A DNA stretch of 64,000 nucleotides from Ruminococcus sp. (GCA_013911065.1 JACERV010000010.1:80811-144810), one strand, 5' to 3'. Shown: positions 1 to 10,105, counted from the stretch's first letter. Numbers and translations are program-made. The notes: generated from the letters alone by a model not told the origin.

Positions 1-1
1 T

Positions 2-457
2 GATAAGGAAGGAACGGCAGTGCTGGTGACCGGAGAAAAACTTGACGGGGCAGCTTATTTGGAAGGTATGGATGTAGATACATCAAAGGTAAAGCTGGGT
101 GAAGTGCTGCCTGTCTCAGATAAAAAGGTGTTCCGGGGAATTGTAGAGCTCTCACAGCTCCTTGTGAGATACGAACTTACCCCGGACAGTATTACCTGTG
201 TAGGAGGAGGTCTGAATCTTTACTTTGGAAGTGTGGAGGTCCTTTTGGGAAAGACAAATTATGGGGACCGTATTGCACAGATTCCTCCTATTTTAGAAAA
301 GCTGTCCGAACAGTATCCTGACAGCAAGGGTACCCTCCACCTGGAAAACTATGATGTTTCTGATAAGGCAATCCGCTTCGTGCCGGAGGCAGAGGAGGAG
401 AGTAACGTTACAGATCCGGAACAAGGGGAAGAAGAGATAGCAGCAGTTCAGCCATAA
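2..457 (+). CDS. ftsQ: FtsQ/DivIB cell division protein, C-terminal part (5' end outside window)
   Basis: The reading frame is open from base 2, so this is the end of a longer gene; the GTG at 20 is an internal valine, not a start. The visible 151 residues match the extracytoplasmic beta domain and C-tail of FtsQ/DivIB, with a central stretch giving GGGLNLYFG, then LLGKTNYGDRIAQIPPIL and a closing GTLHLENYDVSD, followed by an acidic tail. In the family this bitopic membrane protein joins FtsL and FtsB in the divisome that controls septal wall synthesis. Its position directly upstream of ftsZ is the usual Clostridia order. The membrane anchor and POTRA domain lie outside the window. Confidence 0.85.
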   Translation, partial: DKEGTAVLVTGEKLDGAAYLEGMDVDTSKVKLGEVLPVSDKKVFRGIVELSQLLVRYELTPDSITCVGGGLNLYFGSVEVLLGKTNYGDRIAQIPPILEKLSEQYPDSKGTLHLENYDVSDKAIRFVPEAEEESNVTDPEQGEEEIAAVQP

Positions 458-513
458 GCACGAATACCCTTTGCTGAACTGTAACAAAAAATCGGAAAAT
501 AAGCAAAAATCTA

Positions 514-542
514 TTGATTATTTACGGGAAAGACTATATTAT
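514..542 (+). promoter_or_regulatory. sigma-A promoter of ftsZ
   Basis: TTGATT (514-519), 17-base spacer, TATTAT (537-542). It lies between ftsQ and ftsZ and gives an A/T-rich leader of about 70 bases before the ftsZ ribosome binding site. No terminator is visible between ftsQ and ftsZ, so ftsZ may also be read through from upstream. Confidence 0.6.
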
Positions 543-621
543 ATACATATTGGATTATATCGTTCAATTATAAAGGGAAGTATAAGGTAATATTAATAAG
601 ACCATAAAGGAGGAAATACTC

Positions 622-1830
622 TTGTTAGAAATTAAAACAAACGAATCAGAAGCGGCTGCAAGAATAATTGTTATCGGAGTCGGCGGCGGCGGTAATAACG
701 CAGTAAACCGCATGATTGATGAGCAGATTGCAGGCGTGGAATTTATCGCAATCAATACAGATAAGCAGGCACTCCAATTATGTAAAGCTCCAACTCTGAT
801 GCAGATCGGCGAGAAGCTGACGAAAGGTCTCGGTGCAGGTGCACAGCCGGAAGTAGGGGAGAAGGCTGCGGAGGAAAGTGCTGAAGAGATATCTGCCGCA
901 TTGAAAGGTGCCGACATGGTATTTGTAACATGCGGTATGGGAGGCGGAACAGGAACAGGAGCTACTCCGGTGGTTGCGCGTATTGCGAAAGAGCAGGGTG
1001 CATTGACGGTAGGTGTTGTCACAAAACCATTCCGTTTCGAATCAAGAACACGTATGTCCAATGCCCAGACGGGAATAGATAAATTGAAAGAAAATGTGGA
1101 TACACTGATTGTCATTCCGAATGACAAGCTGTTAGAAGTCGTTGACAGAAGGACAACCATGCCGGAAGCTCTTAAGAAAGCTGACGAAGTACTCCAGCAG
1201 GGTATTCAGGGTATCACAGACTTGATTAATGTACCATCACTGATTAACCTGGACTTTGCAGATATCCAGACTGTTATGAAGGACAAGGGTATCGCGCATA
1301 TCGGTATCGGTGCAGGCCGTGGAGATGACAAGGCTTTGGAGGCAGTAAAACAGGCTGTTGCCAGTCCGCTGCTTGAGACAACCATTCAGGGAGCATCTCA
1401 TGTTATCATCAATATTTCTGGTGATATTACACTGATGGATGCGTCCGATGCGGCTGAATATGTACAGGAATTAGCCGGAGAGAATGCAAATATTATCTTT
1501 GGTGCTATGTATGATGATTCCAGGTCTGACGAGGCTACAATCACCGTTATTGCAACCGGCTTACATAATGTAGGCGGAAGTTCTTCCAAGCTGAAAGCAA
1601 GACTGGAAGGACAGCAGAAGGTAGGGTCTATTCTTCCTTCCGGAGATATGGTGAGCAGAAGTCCTATAGATATGGAACAGCGCAGAGCTGCTACAGCAGG
1701 AAGAACAGGGGCAGCATCTCCGTCAGGGCGGACGCCAGGAAGTGCAATGCCGACGCTGGAACAGCCAAGAACACCATCAAGTAAGGTGAAAGAGCAGTCT
1801 ATCAAAATTCCGGATTTCTTTAAGAAATAA
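622..1830 (+). CDS. ftsZ: cell division GTPase FtsZ
   Basis: 402 residues, normal length for FtsZ, the tubulin-like GTPase that forms the cytokinetic ring. The N-terminal GTPase domain shows [13 protein letters not shown] and the tubulin signature GGGTGTGA near residues 110-118, then the T7-loop region with NLDFADI. After a variable linker rich in Ala/Gly/Pro/Ser the protein ends in the conserved tail IPDFFKK, the docking site for FtsA/SepF-type partners. The start is TTG at 622, supported by AAAGGAGG at 606-613. A hairpin terminator follows at 1899. Unlike many relatives, spoIIGA is not next: about 10 kb of transport and kinase genes intervene. Confidence 0.98.
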   Translation: MLEIKTNESEAAARIIVIGVGGGGNNAVNRMIDEQIAGVEFIAINTDKQALQLCKAPTLMQIGEKLTKGLGAGAQPEVGEKAAEESAEEISAALKGADMVFVTCGMGGGTGTGATPVVARIAKEQGALTVGVVTKPFRFESRTRMSNAQTGIDKLKENVDTLIVIPNDKLLEVVDRRTTMPEALKKADEVLQQGIQGITDLINVPSLINLDFADIQTVMKDKGIAHIGIGAGRGDDKALEAVKQAVASPLLETTIQGASHVIINISGDITLMDASDAAEYVQELAGENANIIFGAMYDDSRSDEATITVIATGLHNVGGSSSKLKARLEGQQKVGSILPSGDMVSRSPIDMEQRRAATAGRTGAASPSGRTPGSAMPTLEQPRTPSSKVKEQSIKIPDFFKK

Positions 1831-1898
1831 TCCGAATTTCCTGTAAGGCTGCAGAAAAGCAGTAAAGAGGATTTTGAGAATTTGATAAGGTAAGAGAT

Positions 1899-1934
1899 AG
1901 CAGGAGAACCGCAGAAACGGGACTCCTGCTTTTT
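1899..1934 (+). terminator. rho-independent terminator after ftsZ
   Basis: Perfect 8-bp stem AGCAGGAG (1899-1906) / CTCCTGCT (1923-1930) with an inner CCG/CGG pairing, followed by a T run at 1929-1934. It ends the ftsZ transcript before the two-component system. Confidence 0.85.
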
Positions 1935-1996
1935 ATGTCATAGGAAACCGGTCTCTGAAGCAGGAAACCGAAATATGTGGAACGACGGGAGTGTAT

Positions 1997-3853
1997 ATGT
2001 TAAAATGGAGCAAAACAACGGATAAAGGAATGGAGGAAATGTTGCCGGTGAAAAAGTGGAAGCTTAGTCTGGTATGGAAGATATCTATATTTATGACGGT
2101 GATTATATCTGTACTGATTATGGTTGTGTCTGTTGTGTATCTGCAGACCTTTACCATGTCGGCCAGGGAGGATGCGGGCAGGGAGCTGGAGCAGTCGTTG
2201 ATAAAAGTAGAGCAGAATATAACGGGTAACCTGGAGAATGCCCATGCTTTTTTGAATGACTTGTTTTACAAGCAGGAATTCTCTTACTTTATGAACGGTA
2301 AAAACATCCTTTCAAAAAGTGAAATGAATTATTATATTTCATCTTTGGAGTCGGCGCTGACAAACGGGAGGTACTTATATAATAATATGTTTGGAAACTT
2401 CTGGGTGTATTCATCAAATAAACAAATTGGTGAAAATCAGGGGTGTGATTGGCAGTTTCACATGGATACCCTGAGGAAGAAAGAGTACTATGGAGAAATT
2501 ATGGACAATCCGGAAAAGTGGCTATATGGAAAAGTAAGAAACATGAATTTGGTAACCACTACTTTTAAGACAGATAAGCTGAACATGGGAGATTCAGGGA
2601 ATGAAATTTTACCTCTTTACCGGAAAGTTTATGACCTGAATACAAAAGAGGTAGTCGGGGTGGTTGAAATAGATCTGAACGTGGCACGGCTCTCAGATAG
2701 TGTAAACTTGGAATCGGAAAGAGGAAACCGGGGGATTATGGTTCTGGATGATTCGAAAAACGTCATGGTAGACACTTTCCAAAGTTCTCAGGGGGTCGTA
2801 GAGAAAATAAAGGACGCGATAAAGGAAAAGTCAGGAACAGAAACCTTCTCTTATGATGGGGGACTCTATATGATGTCGTACCATACCTTGAAAGATACAA
2901 ACCTGATAACAGTGTCCATTGTAAACCAGGAAAATCTGCAGACCTTTTTGCGGACCCGTGTCATGCTGGTATGGTGCGTGTGCATTTTGTGCCTGCTTGT
3001 TTTGTTTGGTATTGTTTATTATCTTGTGCACAATATGCTGAAACGTTTAGTTATCCTTGATGATATGATGGGGAAGGTGAGAGAAGGGAATTTTGGAGTT
3101 GTCATTGCGGATGATAATGTGGAAGATGAAGTCACACGGATTACGCAATCATTTAATGAAATGTCTATAAGGCTTAATAAGGTGATAGAGGAAAAGGTAC
3201 AGTATGAGCAGGCACAGAAAGAAGCGGAACTAAAAGCATTGCAGGCACAGATTAATCCTCATTTCTTATATAATACATTGGAAAATATGCGTATGCAGTG
3301 TGAAATTGATGAGTACTATTCCCTGGGAAACAGCCTGTCGGTACTGGGAGAATTATTCCGTTACAGTATAAGCTGGGGGGCAGATGAGGTGCGCTTCGAA
3401 CTGGAATGGAAGAATCTGAAAGATTATATTTCTATTATGCAGATGCGTTACGGTGATTCTGTAGAATTTGTCTTGGAAAAAGATGATAATTTAGATGATG
3501 TGATTGTACCCAAATTGATTCTCCAGCCACTGATAGAAAATAGTTTTAATCATGGGTTTAAAAATAAGATCCCTCCGTGGGAGGTGAGCATAACTGCTAA
3601 AAATCAGGAGAATGCCTTAGTGATTACGATTACAGACAATGGCAATGGCATCGAGCCGGAAAGACTGGCAATGCTCCAGAAATGTATGGAAGAAAACCGG
3701 CCTTTCCAGGATGGGGAGAGTAAAAGAAACTCTATCGGTGTTACCAATGTAAAGCAAAGAATCGGACTGCTTTGCAGGCCGGGCAGTACCATGCATATAG
3801 AAAGCCAGCCCGGAGCCGGGACAAAAATCGTACTTATTATTGTTTCCATGTAG
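1997..3853 (+). CDS. YesM-type sensor histidine kinase
   Basis: About 618 residues. One membrane segment near residues 26-48, a large extracytoplasmic sensor region (Cache-like by position), a second membrane segment near 322-345, then HAMP-like sequence and a coiled stretch. The His_kinase domain follows with the motif AQINPHFLYNTLENM (His codon at 3260-3262), then a HATPase with TDNGNG and a C-terminal IGVTNVKQR box. This is the architecture of the YesM/LytS-like family, which usually pairs with an AraC-type response regulator to control sugar ABC transporters, exactly the neighbours here. Start is uncertain: ATG 1997 has GGGAG five bases upstream; GTG 1991, ATG 2030 and ATG 2039 are in frame. 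Confidence 0.9.
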   Translation: MLKWSKTTDKGMEEMLPVKKWKLSLVWKISIFMTVIISVLIMVVSVVYLQTFTMSAREDAGRELEQSLIKVEQNITGNLENAHAFLNDLFYKQEFSYFMNGKNILSKSEMNYYISSLESALTNGRYLYNNMFGNFWVYSSNKQIGENQGCDWQFHMDTLRKKEYYGEIMDNPEKWLYGKVRNMNLVTTTFKTDKLNMGDSGNEILPLYRKVYDLNTKEVVGVVEIDLNVARLSDSVNLESERGNRGIMVLDDSKNVMVDTFQSSQGVVEKIKDAIKEKSGTETFSYDGGLYMMSYHTLKDTNLITVSIVNQENLQTFLRTRVMLVWCVCILCLLVLFGIVYYLVHNMLKRLVILDDMMGKVREGNFGVVIADDNVEDEVTRITQSFNEMSIRLNKVIEEKVQYEQAQKEAELKALQAQINPHFLYNTLENMRMQCEIDEYYSLGNSLSVLGELFRYSISWGADEVRFELEWKNLKDYISIMQMRYGDSVEFVLEKDDNLDDVIVPKLILQPLIENSFNHGFKNKIPPWEVSITAKNQENALVITITDNGNGIEPERLAMLQKCMEENRPFQDGESKRNSIGVTNVKQRIGLLCRPGSTMHIESQPGAGTKIVLIIVSM

Positions 3854-3867
3854 AATAGGAGATAGAA

Positions 3868-5439
3868 ATGTTTAGGTTATTAATAGCAGATGATGAGCAG
3901 TTTATTCGAAAAGGGATTATTTCCATACTAAAGAAGAATCTGACGGAGGAAATCCAGTGCATAGAAGCTGCAAACGGGCAGGAGGCATTGGAAAAAGCCA
4001 GGGAAACAGCGCTGAATTTGATTATTACAGATATCAGTATGCCGGGATGTGATGGATTGGAATTCATAAAGCAGATAAGGGAGGAGAATAAAACAATACC
4101 TGTTGTCATTTTATCCGGATATGATAATTTTGAGTATGCTCAGAGGGCAATACGTCTGGGAGTCAGTGAATATATCATGAAGCCTATAAAAAAACAGGAG
4201 TTCATTACTCTGATACAGGAGTACATAGATGATATCAGAAAGCAGAGGGCCAGGAGCATTCAGGAGCTGAACCGGAAAATGGAAAATGACAGAATTATGG
4301 AGCGCCTGAAGCATGATTTTCTGTTAGGACTTCTCAAATGCCCAAGCAGTGCGGAAGCAGAGCGCTATTTGATACAACTAAAAGAACTGGGGATGGAGTT
4401 TGAGTCAAAGTTATATATTTGTGCGGTGATTGAATACAAAGTGAGGGAAGATAATCAGGATTACATGGACTTTGCTGCGAAAAATATTTTGGATGAATAC
4501 TTGAATTTGGAGGCGGAAAATGAAAGAATCATCAATGTTACCTATGATAAAGGGCAAATTGTTACCATATTCGAAGGCAGCAACCAGCTATCTCTTCAGG
4601 AGTCCAAGAAAAAGCTGATAAGGAAAGCCGCTTCTCTTATTAAGAAGTACTGCAAGACAGAAGTTTATGCGGGAATCGGAGATGTGGCATATGATTTTAT
4701 TCATCTGCATACTTCGTTGAGACATGCGCTGCTGGCAGCGAATTTTAAGCTGTATGGACATGGGGATATTGTAATGGTCTATGACGAAATAGAAAAAGAG
4801 TCTGCGGTAAAGGCACCAAATCTTGTGAAGTATATGAAACCTGTTGAGAATATTAATATATTTCATATTTTGGAGGAAATGCAGAAAATCTTGAATCAAG
4901 GGGAAAATAAACAGGTCATTAATGCCCTGAAAAAAGAGTATGAAGACATTCAGGAATATATCAGCCTTCAGCTTATCAGACATCAGACTGGAAAAGACGG
5001 GGAACTAAGCGCTTATACACCTCTGGCTCATTGCTGGGATTTCAGTGAAGTAAAAAGGGAGCTGAAGGAAAGGATTGAACTCCTGCAGCAGTCTCTGAAT
5101 AAAGGGAACCAGGGAAATACACAGTTGAGTAAGATGATACTGCAGTATGTAGATGAACATATTACAGAGGAGCTGGACCTGAATCTGATCGCGGACAAGT
5201 TTAACAGAACTCCCGGATATATCAGTACTATTTTTAAACGGCATACAGAAGGCGGATTTAATACCTATCTGACAAACGAGAGAATAAAAATTGCAAAAAA
5301 GTTAATTGGGGACAGTAGTATTCCTATACAAGAAATTAGTGAGCTCAGCGGATTCAGCAATTCAAAATATTTCTCTGTCGTATTTAAGAAAATGACGGGG
5401 GAGTCACCCAGAGAATACAGAGCCAGACATATCAGATAA
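3868..5439 (+). CDS. YesN-type response regulator, AraC family output
   Basis: 523 residues. N-terminal receiver with the phospho-acceptor aspartate at residue 55 in LIITDISMPG and the conserved lysine in YIMKPIKK near residue 106; a long central region without a recognisable fold; and a C-terminal double helix-turn-helix AraC domain ending GFSNSKYFSVVFKKMTGESPREYR. It starts 14 bases after the kinase and is surely its partner. By family precedent it activates the adjacent ABC transporter operon when the kinase senses substrate or a binding protein. The long central region is typical of Clostridia YesN proteins. Confidence 0.93.
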   Translation: MFRLLIADDEQFIRKGIISILKKNLTEEIQCIEAANGQEALEKARETALNLIITDISMPGCDGLEFIKQIREENKTIPVVILSGYDNFEYAQRAIRLGVSEYIMKPIKKQEFITLIQEYIDDIRKQRARSIQELNRKMENDRIMERLKHDFLLGLLKCPSSAEAERYLIQLKELGMEFESKLYICAVIEYKVREDNQDYMDFAAKNILDEYLNLEAENERIINVTYDKGQIVTIFEGSNQLSLQESKKKLIRKAASLIKKYCKTEVYAGIGDVAYDFIHLHTSLRHALLAANFKLYGHGDIVMVYDEIEKESAVKAPNLVKYMKPVENINIFHILEEMQKILNQGENKQVINALKKEYEDIQEYISLQLIRHQTGKDGELSAYTPLAHCWDFSEVKRELKERIELLQQSLNKGNQGNTQLSKMILQYVDEHITEELDLNLIADKFNRTPGYISTIFKRHTEGGFNTYLTNERIKIAKKLIGDSSIPIQEISELSGFSNSKYFSVVFKKMTGESPREYRARHIR

Positions 5440-5460
5440 TGCAGTAAAGACACTTTTATA

Positions 5461-5523
5461 AGAGGATGTTGCGAAATCTAGTATCTTTCTTTAAGATATT
5501 TGTATTTTGCAGCATCCTCTTTG
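5461..5523 (+). terminator. long hairpin, probable terminator of the two-component operon
   Basis: A long imperfect stem has outer arms AGAGGATG (5461-5468) and CATCCTCT (5513-5520), continued inward by TTGCGAAAT against ATTTTGCAG with few mismatches. The T run is short (TTTG), so termination may be partial. From 5524 to 5713 there is only an AT-rich leader with no gene. It holds a TAAAAT box near 5604 without a convincing -35 and a short GC-rich inverted pair near 5634-5668. It probably contains the regulated promoter of the ABC operon, but I cannot place it. Confidence 0.6.
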
Positions 5524-5713
5524 ATAATTGTATCACAAACTATATGAAAAATTTAAACTTAATTGTAAAAATTCAAACCTTTTTCCCAGGCAGAAAGGCG
5601 GTAAAATAAGTTTGCAGTGACAAAGCAAGTGGGGCGTACAAATTGTGGGAATGCATTTTCTAACGCACCCGAACTAACGTCAGAAAAAGAAATGCAGGAA
5701 AGGGGCGGGGGTC

Positions 5714-7195
5714 TTGAATTTATTAGAGATGCGGGCAATTGAAAAAAGCTTCAATACGGTAAAAGTGCTGCACGGGGTTGATTTTGTATTACGGCCGGGG
5801 ACAGTACATGCACTGATGGGAGAAAATGGTGCGGGGAAATCCACACTGATGAAAGCATTGGCAGGAATACATAAATGCGACAAAGGTTCCATGATGATTA
5901 AAGGAAAAGAGATTGAAATCACTTCTCCAAAACATTCCCAGTCTTTGGGAGTAGCAATGATTCACCAGGAATTATCACCGGTGCCGGAAATGACTGTTGC
6001 GGAGAATATTTACCTTGGAAGAGAACCGGAGAAAGGGATTTTCCTTGATTATGCACAGTTGTATAAACAGACTGAAGAATTACTTGCAAGTCTGAATGTG
6101 AAAATAAGCCCTAAGGCAAGGGTGGGGGATTTGAAAGTTGCGGACCAGCAATTGGTAGAAATTGCAAAGGCCATTTCCTTAAATGCCGAAATCATCATTA
6201 TGGATGAGCCGACATCGGCAATTACGGATAAAGAAGTGGAAAATTTATTTCATGTAATCAGGGATTTGAAAGACCAGCAAAAGGGGATTATTTATATTTC
6301 TCATAAAATGGATGAGATTTTCCAGATTGCAGATGACATTACGGTGCTCAGGGATGGGAGATATGTAAACACCTGGCAGGCAAAAGACATTGACAATAAT
6401 ATTCTCATTAAAAATATGGTTGGCCGGGAATTAACAGAGATATTCCCCAAAACCGAAGTTCCCATTGCCGACACTATGCTGGAAGTAAAGAACTTTTCTG
6501 TCACAGGGCAATTTGAGGATATCAGCTTGCGCGTCAGAAAGGGTGAAATATTTGGGATTGCGGGGCTTGTAGGGGCAGGAAGAACGGAACTGATGCATGC
6601 AATTTTCGGATTGAGCAAAAAAGACAAGGGTGAGATTATCTTCGATGGAAAAAAACTGGATATCCATAATCCAAAAGATGCGATTAAACATGGAATTGCA
6701 TATGTGACGGAGGATAGAAAGGACGAAGGACTGGTGCTTGAGATGAGCGTGGGGCAAAATATTACCCTTCCCTCTATGAAAGAGATGAGCGAGGGCCTGT
6801 TCATTAACTCCGGGAAGGAGAATCGGACCATTAAACATCAGATTGAGCAGCTGCGCATTAAGCTGAATAGTTCAAGGCAGCTTGTAAAATCTCTTTCCGG
6901 GGGGAATCAACAGAAGGTAGTATTGGCAAAATGGCTGATACGGGAACCAAGACTGCTTATTCTGGATGAACCTACCAGAGGAATCGATGTAGGTGCAAAG
7001 GCGGAGATCTATAAAATCATGTGTGAGTTCGTTTCCAAAGGAAATGCAATTATTATGATTTCATCGGAAATGCCTGAGGTCATGGGAATGGCAGACAGAG
7101 TACTGGTGCTGAGCAATGGCAAAGCAGGCGGAGAGCTGGAGAGAAGGGAATTTGGGCAGGAACGTATTATGGAGATGGCAGTATCACATATATAA
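5714..7195 (+). CDS. sugar ABC transporter, tandem ATP-binding protein (RbsA/MglA type)
   Basis: 493 residues with two fused ABC domains, as in RbsA, MglA and XylG. The first has Walker A GENGAGKST (about residues 36-44) and Walker B IIIMDEPTSA. The second has the degenerate GLVGAGRTEL expected in this family, the signature LSGGNQQK and Walker B LLILDEPTRGID. It powers import of a monosaccharide or polyol through the permease encoded next. The TTG start at 5714 gives the standard N-terminus NLLEMRAIEKSF and follows a G-rich ribosome binding site. The substrate cannot be read from the sequence; the downstream dehydrogenase and DhaKL suggest a short-chain or keto-convertible sugar. Confidence 0.95.
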   Translation: MNLLEMRAIEKSFNTVKVLHGVDFVLRPGTVHALMGENGAGKSTLMKALAGIHKCDKGSMMIKGKEIEITSPKHSQSLGVAMIHQELSPVPEMTVAENIYLGREPEKGIFLDYAQLYKQTEELLASLNVKISPKARVGDLKVADQQLVEIAKAISLNAEIIIMDEPTSAITDKEVENLFHVIRDLKDQQKGIIYISHKMDEIFQIADDITVLRDGRYVNTWQAKDIDNNILIKNMVGRELTEIFPKTEVPIADTMLEVKNFSVTGQFEDISLRVRKGEIFGIAGLVGAGRTELMHAIFGLSKKDKGEIIFDGKKLDIHNPKDAIKHGIAYVTEDRKDEGLVLEMSVGQNITLPSMKEMSEGLFINSGKENRTIKHQIEQLRIKLNSSRQLVKSLSGGNQQKVVLAKWLIREPRLLILDEPTRGIDVGAKAEIYKIMCEFVSKGNAIIMISSEMPEVMGMADRVLVLSNGKAGGELERREFGQERIMEMAVSHI

Positions 7196-7210
7196 TGGAG
7201 AGGTAAAGGG

Positions 7211-8173
7211 ATGGAAAAGGCGATAGAAAAAAGACAATTTAACATAAAAGAATTTGCTGCAAAATATGGAGTTATCATCGGGCTGATTCTGATTATGACA
7301 TTTTTTACGGTAATGAAAGCAAAGTTTCTGACAGTGGATAATATGCTGAACATGCTGAGGCAGACATCCATTAACGGATTTTTGGCGATTGGAATGACAT
7401 TTGTAGTTCTGACCGGAGGAATTGATCTTTCCGTAGGGTCTATAGTTGGTGCCTCCGGCATGTTTGCCGCACTGGTGGCAAGGACAGAGACAGGAATGCC
7501 TTGGTTTCTGGCGGTGCTTACAGGTTTGGCAGTGGGGCTGATGCTGGGACTTCTCAATGGAATTATTATTGCATATTTAAAGGTTCCTGCATTTATTGCT
7601 ACCCTGGGTATGCTGAGTATAGCCAGAGGGGTTACGTTTATGGCAAGTGATGCCAAGCCGGTTCCGGGGCTTAGCCCCCAGTTCCTGAAAATGGGCGGCG
7701 GAAGTATTGGAATCATTCCCATACCGATTATTGTTCTTGCAGCAGTGCTTGTAGTTTGTTATATAGTACTGTATAAAACAAGATATGGACGTTATGTATT
7801 TGCAACAGGAGGCAATCCCGTATCTGCAAGGGTATCCGGTATTAATGTAAAGATGATTATCTGCTCGGTGTATATGATTTCTGGTGTTCTTGCAGGACTT
7901 GCAGGAGTTATCTTGACTTCCCGTGTAACATCAGGGCTTGCAGCCAGCGGAGAAGGATATGAAGTAGATGCCATTGCAGCTGCAGTTATCGGCGGCAACA
8001 GCCTGGCGGGAGGCAGAGGCCGGCTGTGGGGTACAATTATCGGCTTTCTGATTATGGGAGCGATGAACAATGGATTAGATATGATGGCAGTTTCTTCCTA
8101 CTGGCAGTTAGTTATCAAAGGAATTATTATTATAGGTGCAGTTATGCTGGATTCCCTGAATGAGTCTAAGTAG
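7211..8173 (+). CDS. sugar ABC transporter permease (RbsC type)
   Basis: 320 residues, very hydrophobic, with about eight to ten membrane segments. It carries the RbsC/BPD_transp_2 hallmarks: GMTFVVLTGGIDLSVGSIVG near residues 60-80, a YLKVPAFIATLGM loop, and a C-terminal AAAVIGGNSLAGGRGR stretch that contacts the ATPase. The gene begins 15 bases after the ATPase stop with an AGAGG ribosome binding site, so the two are co-translated. It forms the channel of the importer. A non-coding gap of about 80 bases precedes the binding-protein gene. Confidence 0.95.
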   Translation: MEKAIEKRQFNIKEFAAKYGVIIGLILIMTFFTVMKAKFLTVDNMLNMLRQTSINGFLAIGMTFVVLTGGIDLSVGSIVGASGMFAALVARTETGMPWFLAVLTGLAVGLMLGLLNGIIIAYLKVPAFIATLGMLSIARGVTFMASDAKPVPGLSPQFLKMGGGSIGIIPIPIIVLAAVLVVCYIVLYKTRYGRYVFATGGNPVSARVSGINVKMIICSVYMISGVLAGLAGVILTSRVTSGLAASGEGYEVDAIAAAVIGGNSLAGGRGRLWGTIIGFLIMGAMNNGLDMMAVSSYWQLVIKGIIIIGAVMLDSLNESK

Positions 8174-8252
8174 AATGCCTTATAGACAAATAAGAAGCAA
8201 AGCGGGTCTAAGGCTATCCGTTTTGACATAAAAAATAAGGAGGATTTAAGAA

Positions 8253-9218
8253 ATGAAAAAGAGGGTATTAAGTATTTTGATGTGTGCAGTCATGGTGGGC
8301 TCAATGCTTATAGGGTGCGGAGCAGCAGATAAGCAGGCAAAGAGTAAAGCAAAAGAGGACAGTTCTGAAGAAACAATTAAAATCGGTATTACACTCTACA
8401 GTTTAAAAAATGAGTTTACAGTAAGACTCGCCAATGCTGCAGAGGCAAAAGCAAAAGAACTGGGAGTTGAATTGAAAGTTTATGATGGAAATTATGATCC
8501 GAGCACCCAGATCAGCCAGGTTGAAACAATGATTTCTGACGGATGCAAGGGAATCATTCTAAATCCTCAGGATGCGGAAGCATGCGCTCCCTGTGTGGAT
8601 AAAGCTGTGGAAGCAGGAATTCCAATTGTAGGTGTTAATACAAGAGTAAAGAGCGACAAGCTCACAAGTTATGTAGGTTCTCAGGATGTAACTGCCGGTG
8701 AAATGGAAATGCAGAAAATTGTAGACTTATTAGGCGGAAAAGGCAACATCGTAATTATTGAAGGTCCTATGGGACAATCTGCACAGATTGAAAGAAGAGA
8801 AGGTATCCGAAACATTCTGGACAAAAACCCGGACATCAAAGTACTTGCAGAGAAGACTGCAAACTGGTCACGCTCAGAGGCAATGACTGTAATGGAAACA
8901 TGGCTCCAGGCTTTTGACCAAATTGATGCAATTGTTGCTGAAAATGATGAGATGGCCCTTGGTGCAAGAGAGGCAGTAAAAGCAGCAGGAAAAGATATTC
9001 CCGCTATTGGAGTTGATGGTATAACAGATGCATTAAATGCAGTAGAAAATGATGATCTTGTAGCATCTATCTTCCAGGATGGAGCAGGCCAGGGAAGCAA
9101 GGCAGTAGAAGTTCTGGTAAATGCAATCAAAGGTGATACAGTAGAAGAGAACTACTGGATTGATTTTGAGGAAGTAAACAAAGACAACGTTGCAGAATTC
9201 AAAAAGAGAGCACAATAG
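8253..9218 (+). CDS. sugar-binding lipoprotein of the ABC transporter (RbsB type)
   Basis: 321 residues. The signal peptide ends in the lipobox MLIGC with the lipid-attached Cys at residue 22, followed by a charged linker and a periplasmic-binding-protein type 1 fold (KIGITLYSLKNEFTVRLANAAEAKA onward). This is the extracellular receptor of the importer and may also signal to the histidine kinase. An AAGGAGG site sits upstream. In many such operons the binding protein comes first; here it is third, followed by a strong hairpin that could raise its relative transcript level. Confidence 0.95.
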   Translation: MKKRVLSILMCAVMVGSMLIGCGAADKQAKSKAKEDSSEETIKIGITLYSLKNEFTVRLANAAEAKAKELGVELKVYDGNYDPSTQISQVETMISDGCKGIILNPQDAEACAPCVDKAVEAGIPIVGVNTRVKSDKLTSYVGSQDVTAGEMEMQKIVDLLGGKGNIVIIEGPMGQSAQIERREGIRNILDKNPDIKVLAEKTANWSRSEAMTVMETWLQAFDQIDAIVAENDEMALGAREAVKAAGKDIPAIGVDGITDALNAVENDDLVASIFQDGAGQGSKAVEVLVNAIKGDTVEENYWIDFEEVNKDNVAEFKKRAQ

Positions 9219-9226
9219 TACAATAG

Positions 9227-9261
9227 GGGACAGTCCCTTTTCAAAAGGGACTGACCCTTTT
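9227..9261 (+). terminator. intra-operon hairpin after the binding-protein gene
   Basis: Perfect 11-bp arms CAGTCCCTTTT (9231-9241) and AAAAGGGACTG (9243-9253) with outer GGG/CCC pairing, followed by TTTTG. It lies between the binding protein and the dehydrogenase. Either a partial terminator or an mRNA-stabilising 3' end is plausible. Confidence 0.6.
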
Positions 9262-9310
9262 GAAAGCCGTTTTCAGAATATTCTGAACTTAAGAAAGGAG
9301 GAAGCTTGAA

Positions 9311-10078
9311 TTGATTAAATATTATGGGGTAGATGAAGAATTTTCATTAGAAGGGAAAACTGCGATTATTACAGGTGGTGCTGCAGGCATAGGATATGCC
9401 ACGGCGGAATTCTTTTCAAAAAAAGGAGTCAATCTTTGCTTAGCGGATTTAAATCCTAATGTAAATGAGGTGGCGAAGAAACTCCAGGATAATGCGATTG
9501 GTGTGGCAGGAAATGCTACAGATGCAGAATACCGGAAGAAGGTACTGGAGGAAGCACTAAACGCCTTCGGACGGGTGGATATATTGGTGAACTGTGCCGG
9601 AATCGTTGCACTGGAAAGTGCAGAGAGTCTGACTGAGACAGACTGGGACAGAACGATGGATGTGAATCTGAAAGCATCCTTTATGATGGCGCAGATGATA
9701 GGCAAATATTTTATTGATCATGAAGTGGATGGATGTATTGTTAACATGGCATCCCAGGCGGGAGTTATAGCACTTGATAAGCATGTGGCCTACTGTGCAT
9801 CGAAAGGAGCAATCATTTCGATGACAAAGGTTCTTGCCTACGAGTGGGGGAAATACGGGATACGTGTAAACGCAGTTTCTCCCACAGTTGTACTGACAGA
9901 GCTTGGACATAAGGCATGGGATGGCCCTGTAGGAGATGCGTTTAAGAAGGAAATGCCTTCTGAGAGGTTTGCAGAGCCTGACGAAATTGCAGCAGCAATT
10001 GCATTTTTGTGCAGCGGCGGTGCAGCCATGATTACAGGGCACAACCTGATAATAGACGGCGGATATACAATCAAATAA
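9311..10078 (+). CDS. short-chain dehydrogenase/reductase, sugar or polyol type
   Basis: 255 residues, classical SDR. The NAD(P)-binding motif TGGAAGIG is near residues 20-27, NCAG near 95, the catalytic Ser in NMASQAG, the YxxxK pair in YCASKGA, and the C-terminal GHNLIIDGGYT typical of SDRs. An Asp at the end of the second beta strand (CLADLNPN) favours NAD over NADP. The start is TTG at 9311 with AAAGGAGG upstream. Between a sugar importer and DhaKL, the likely job is interconverting a polyol and a ketose before phosphorylation; the substrate is unknown. Confidence 0.92.
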   Translation: MIKYYGVDEEFSLEGKTAIITGGAAGIGYATAEFFSKKGVNLCLADLNPNVNEVAKKLQDNAIGVAGNATDAEYRKKVLEEALNAFGRVDILVNCAGIVALESAESLTETDWDRTMDVNLKASFMMAQMIGKYFIDHEVDGCIVNMASQAGVIALDKHVAYCASKGAIISMTKVLAYEWGKYGIRVNAVSPTVVLTELGHKAWDGPVGDAFKKEMPSERFAEPDEIAAAIAFLCSGGAAMITGHNLIIDGGYTIK

Positions 10079-10105
10079 CTTTTTAACTAATACTGGAGGA
10101 GAGAG

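Noticed and set aside
564..1160. Long minus-strand frame opposite ftsZ
   Set aside because: A shadow of the conserved ftsZ frame, with no ribosome binding site or protein family match.
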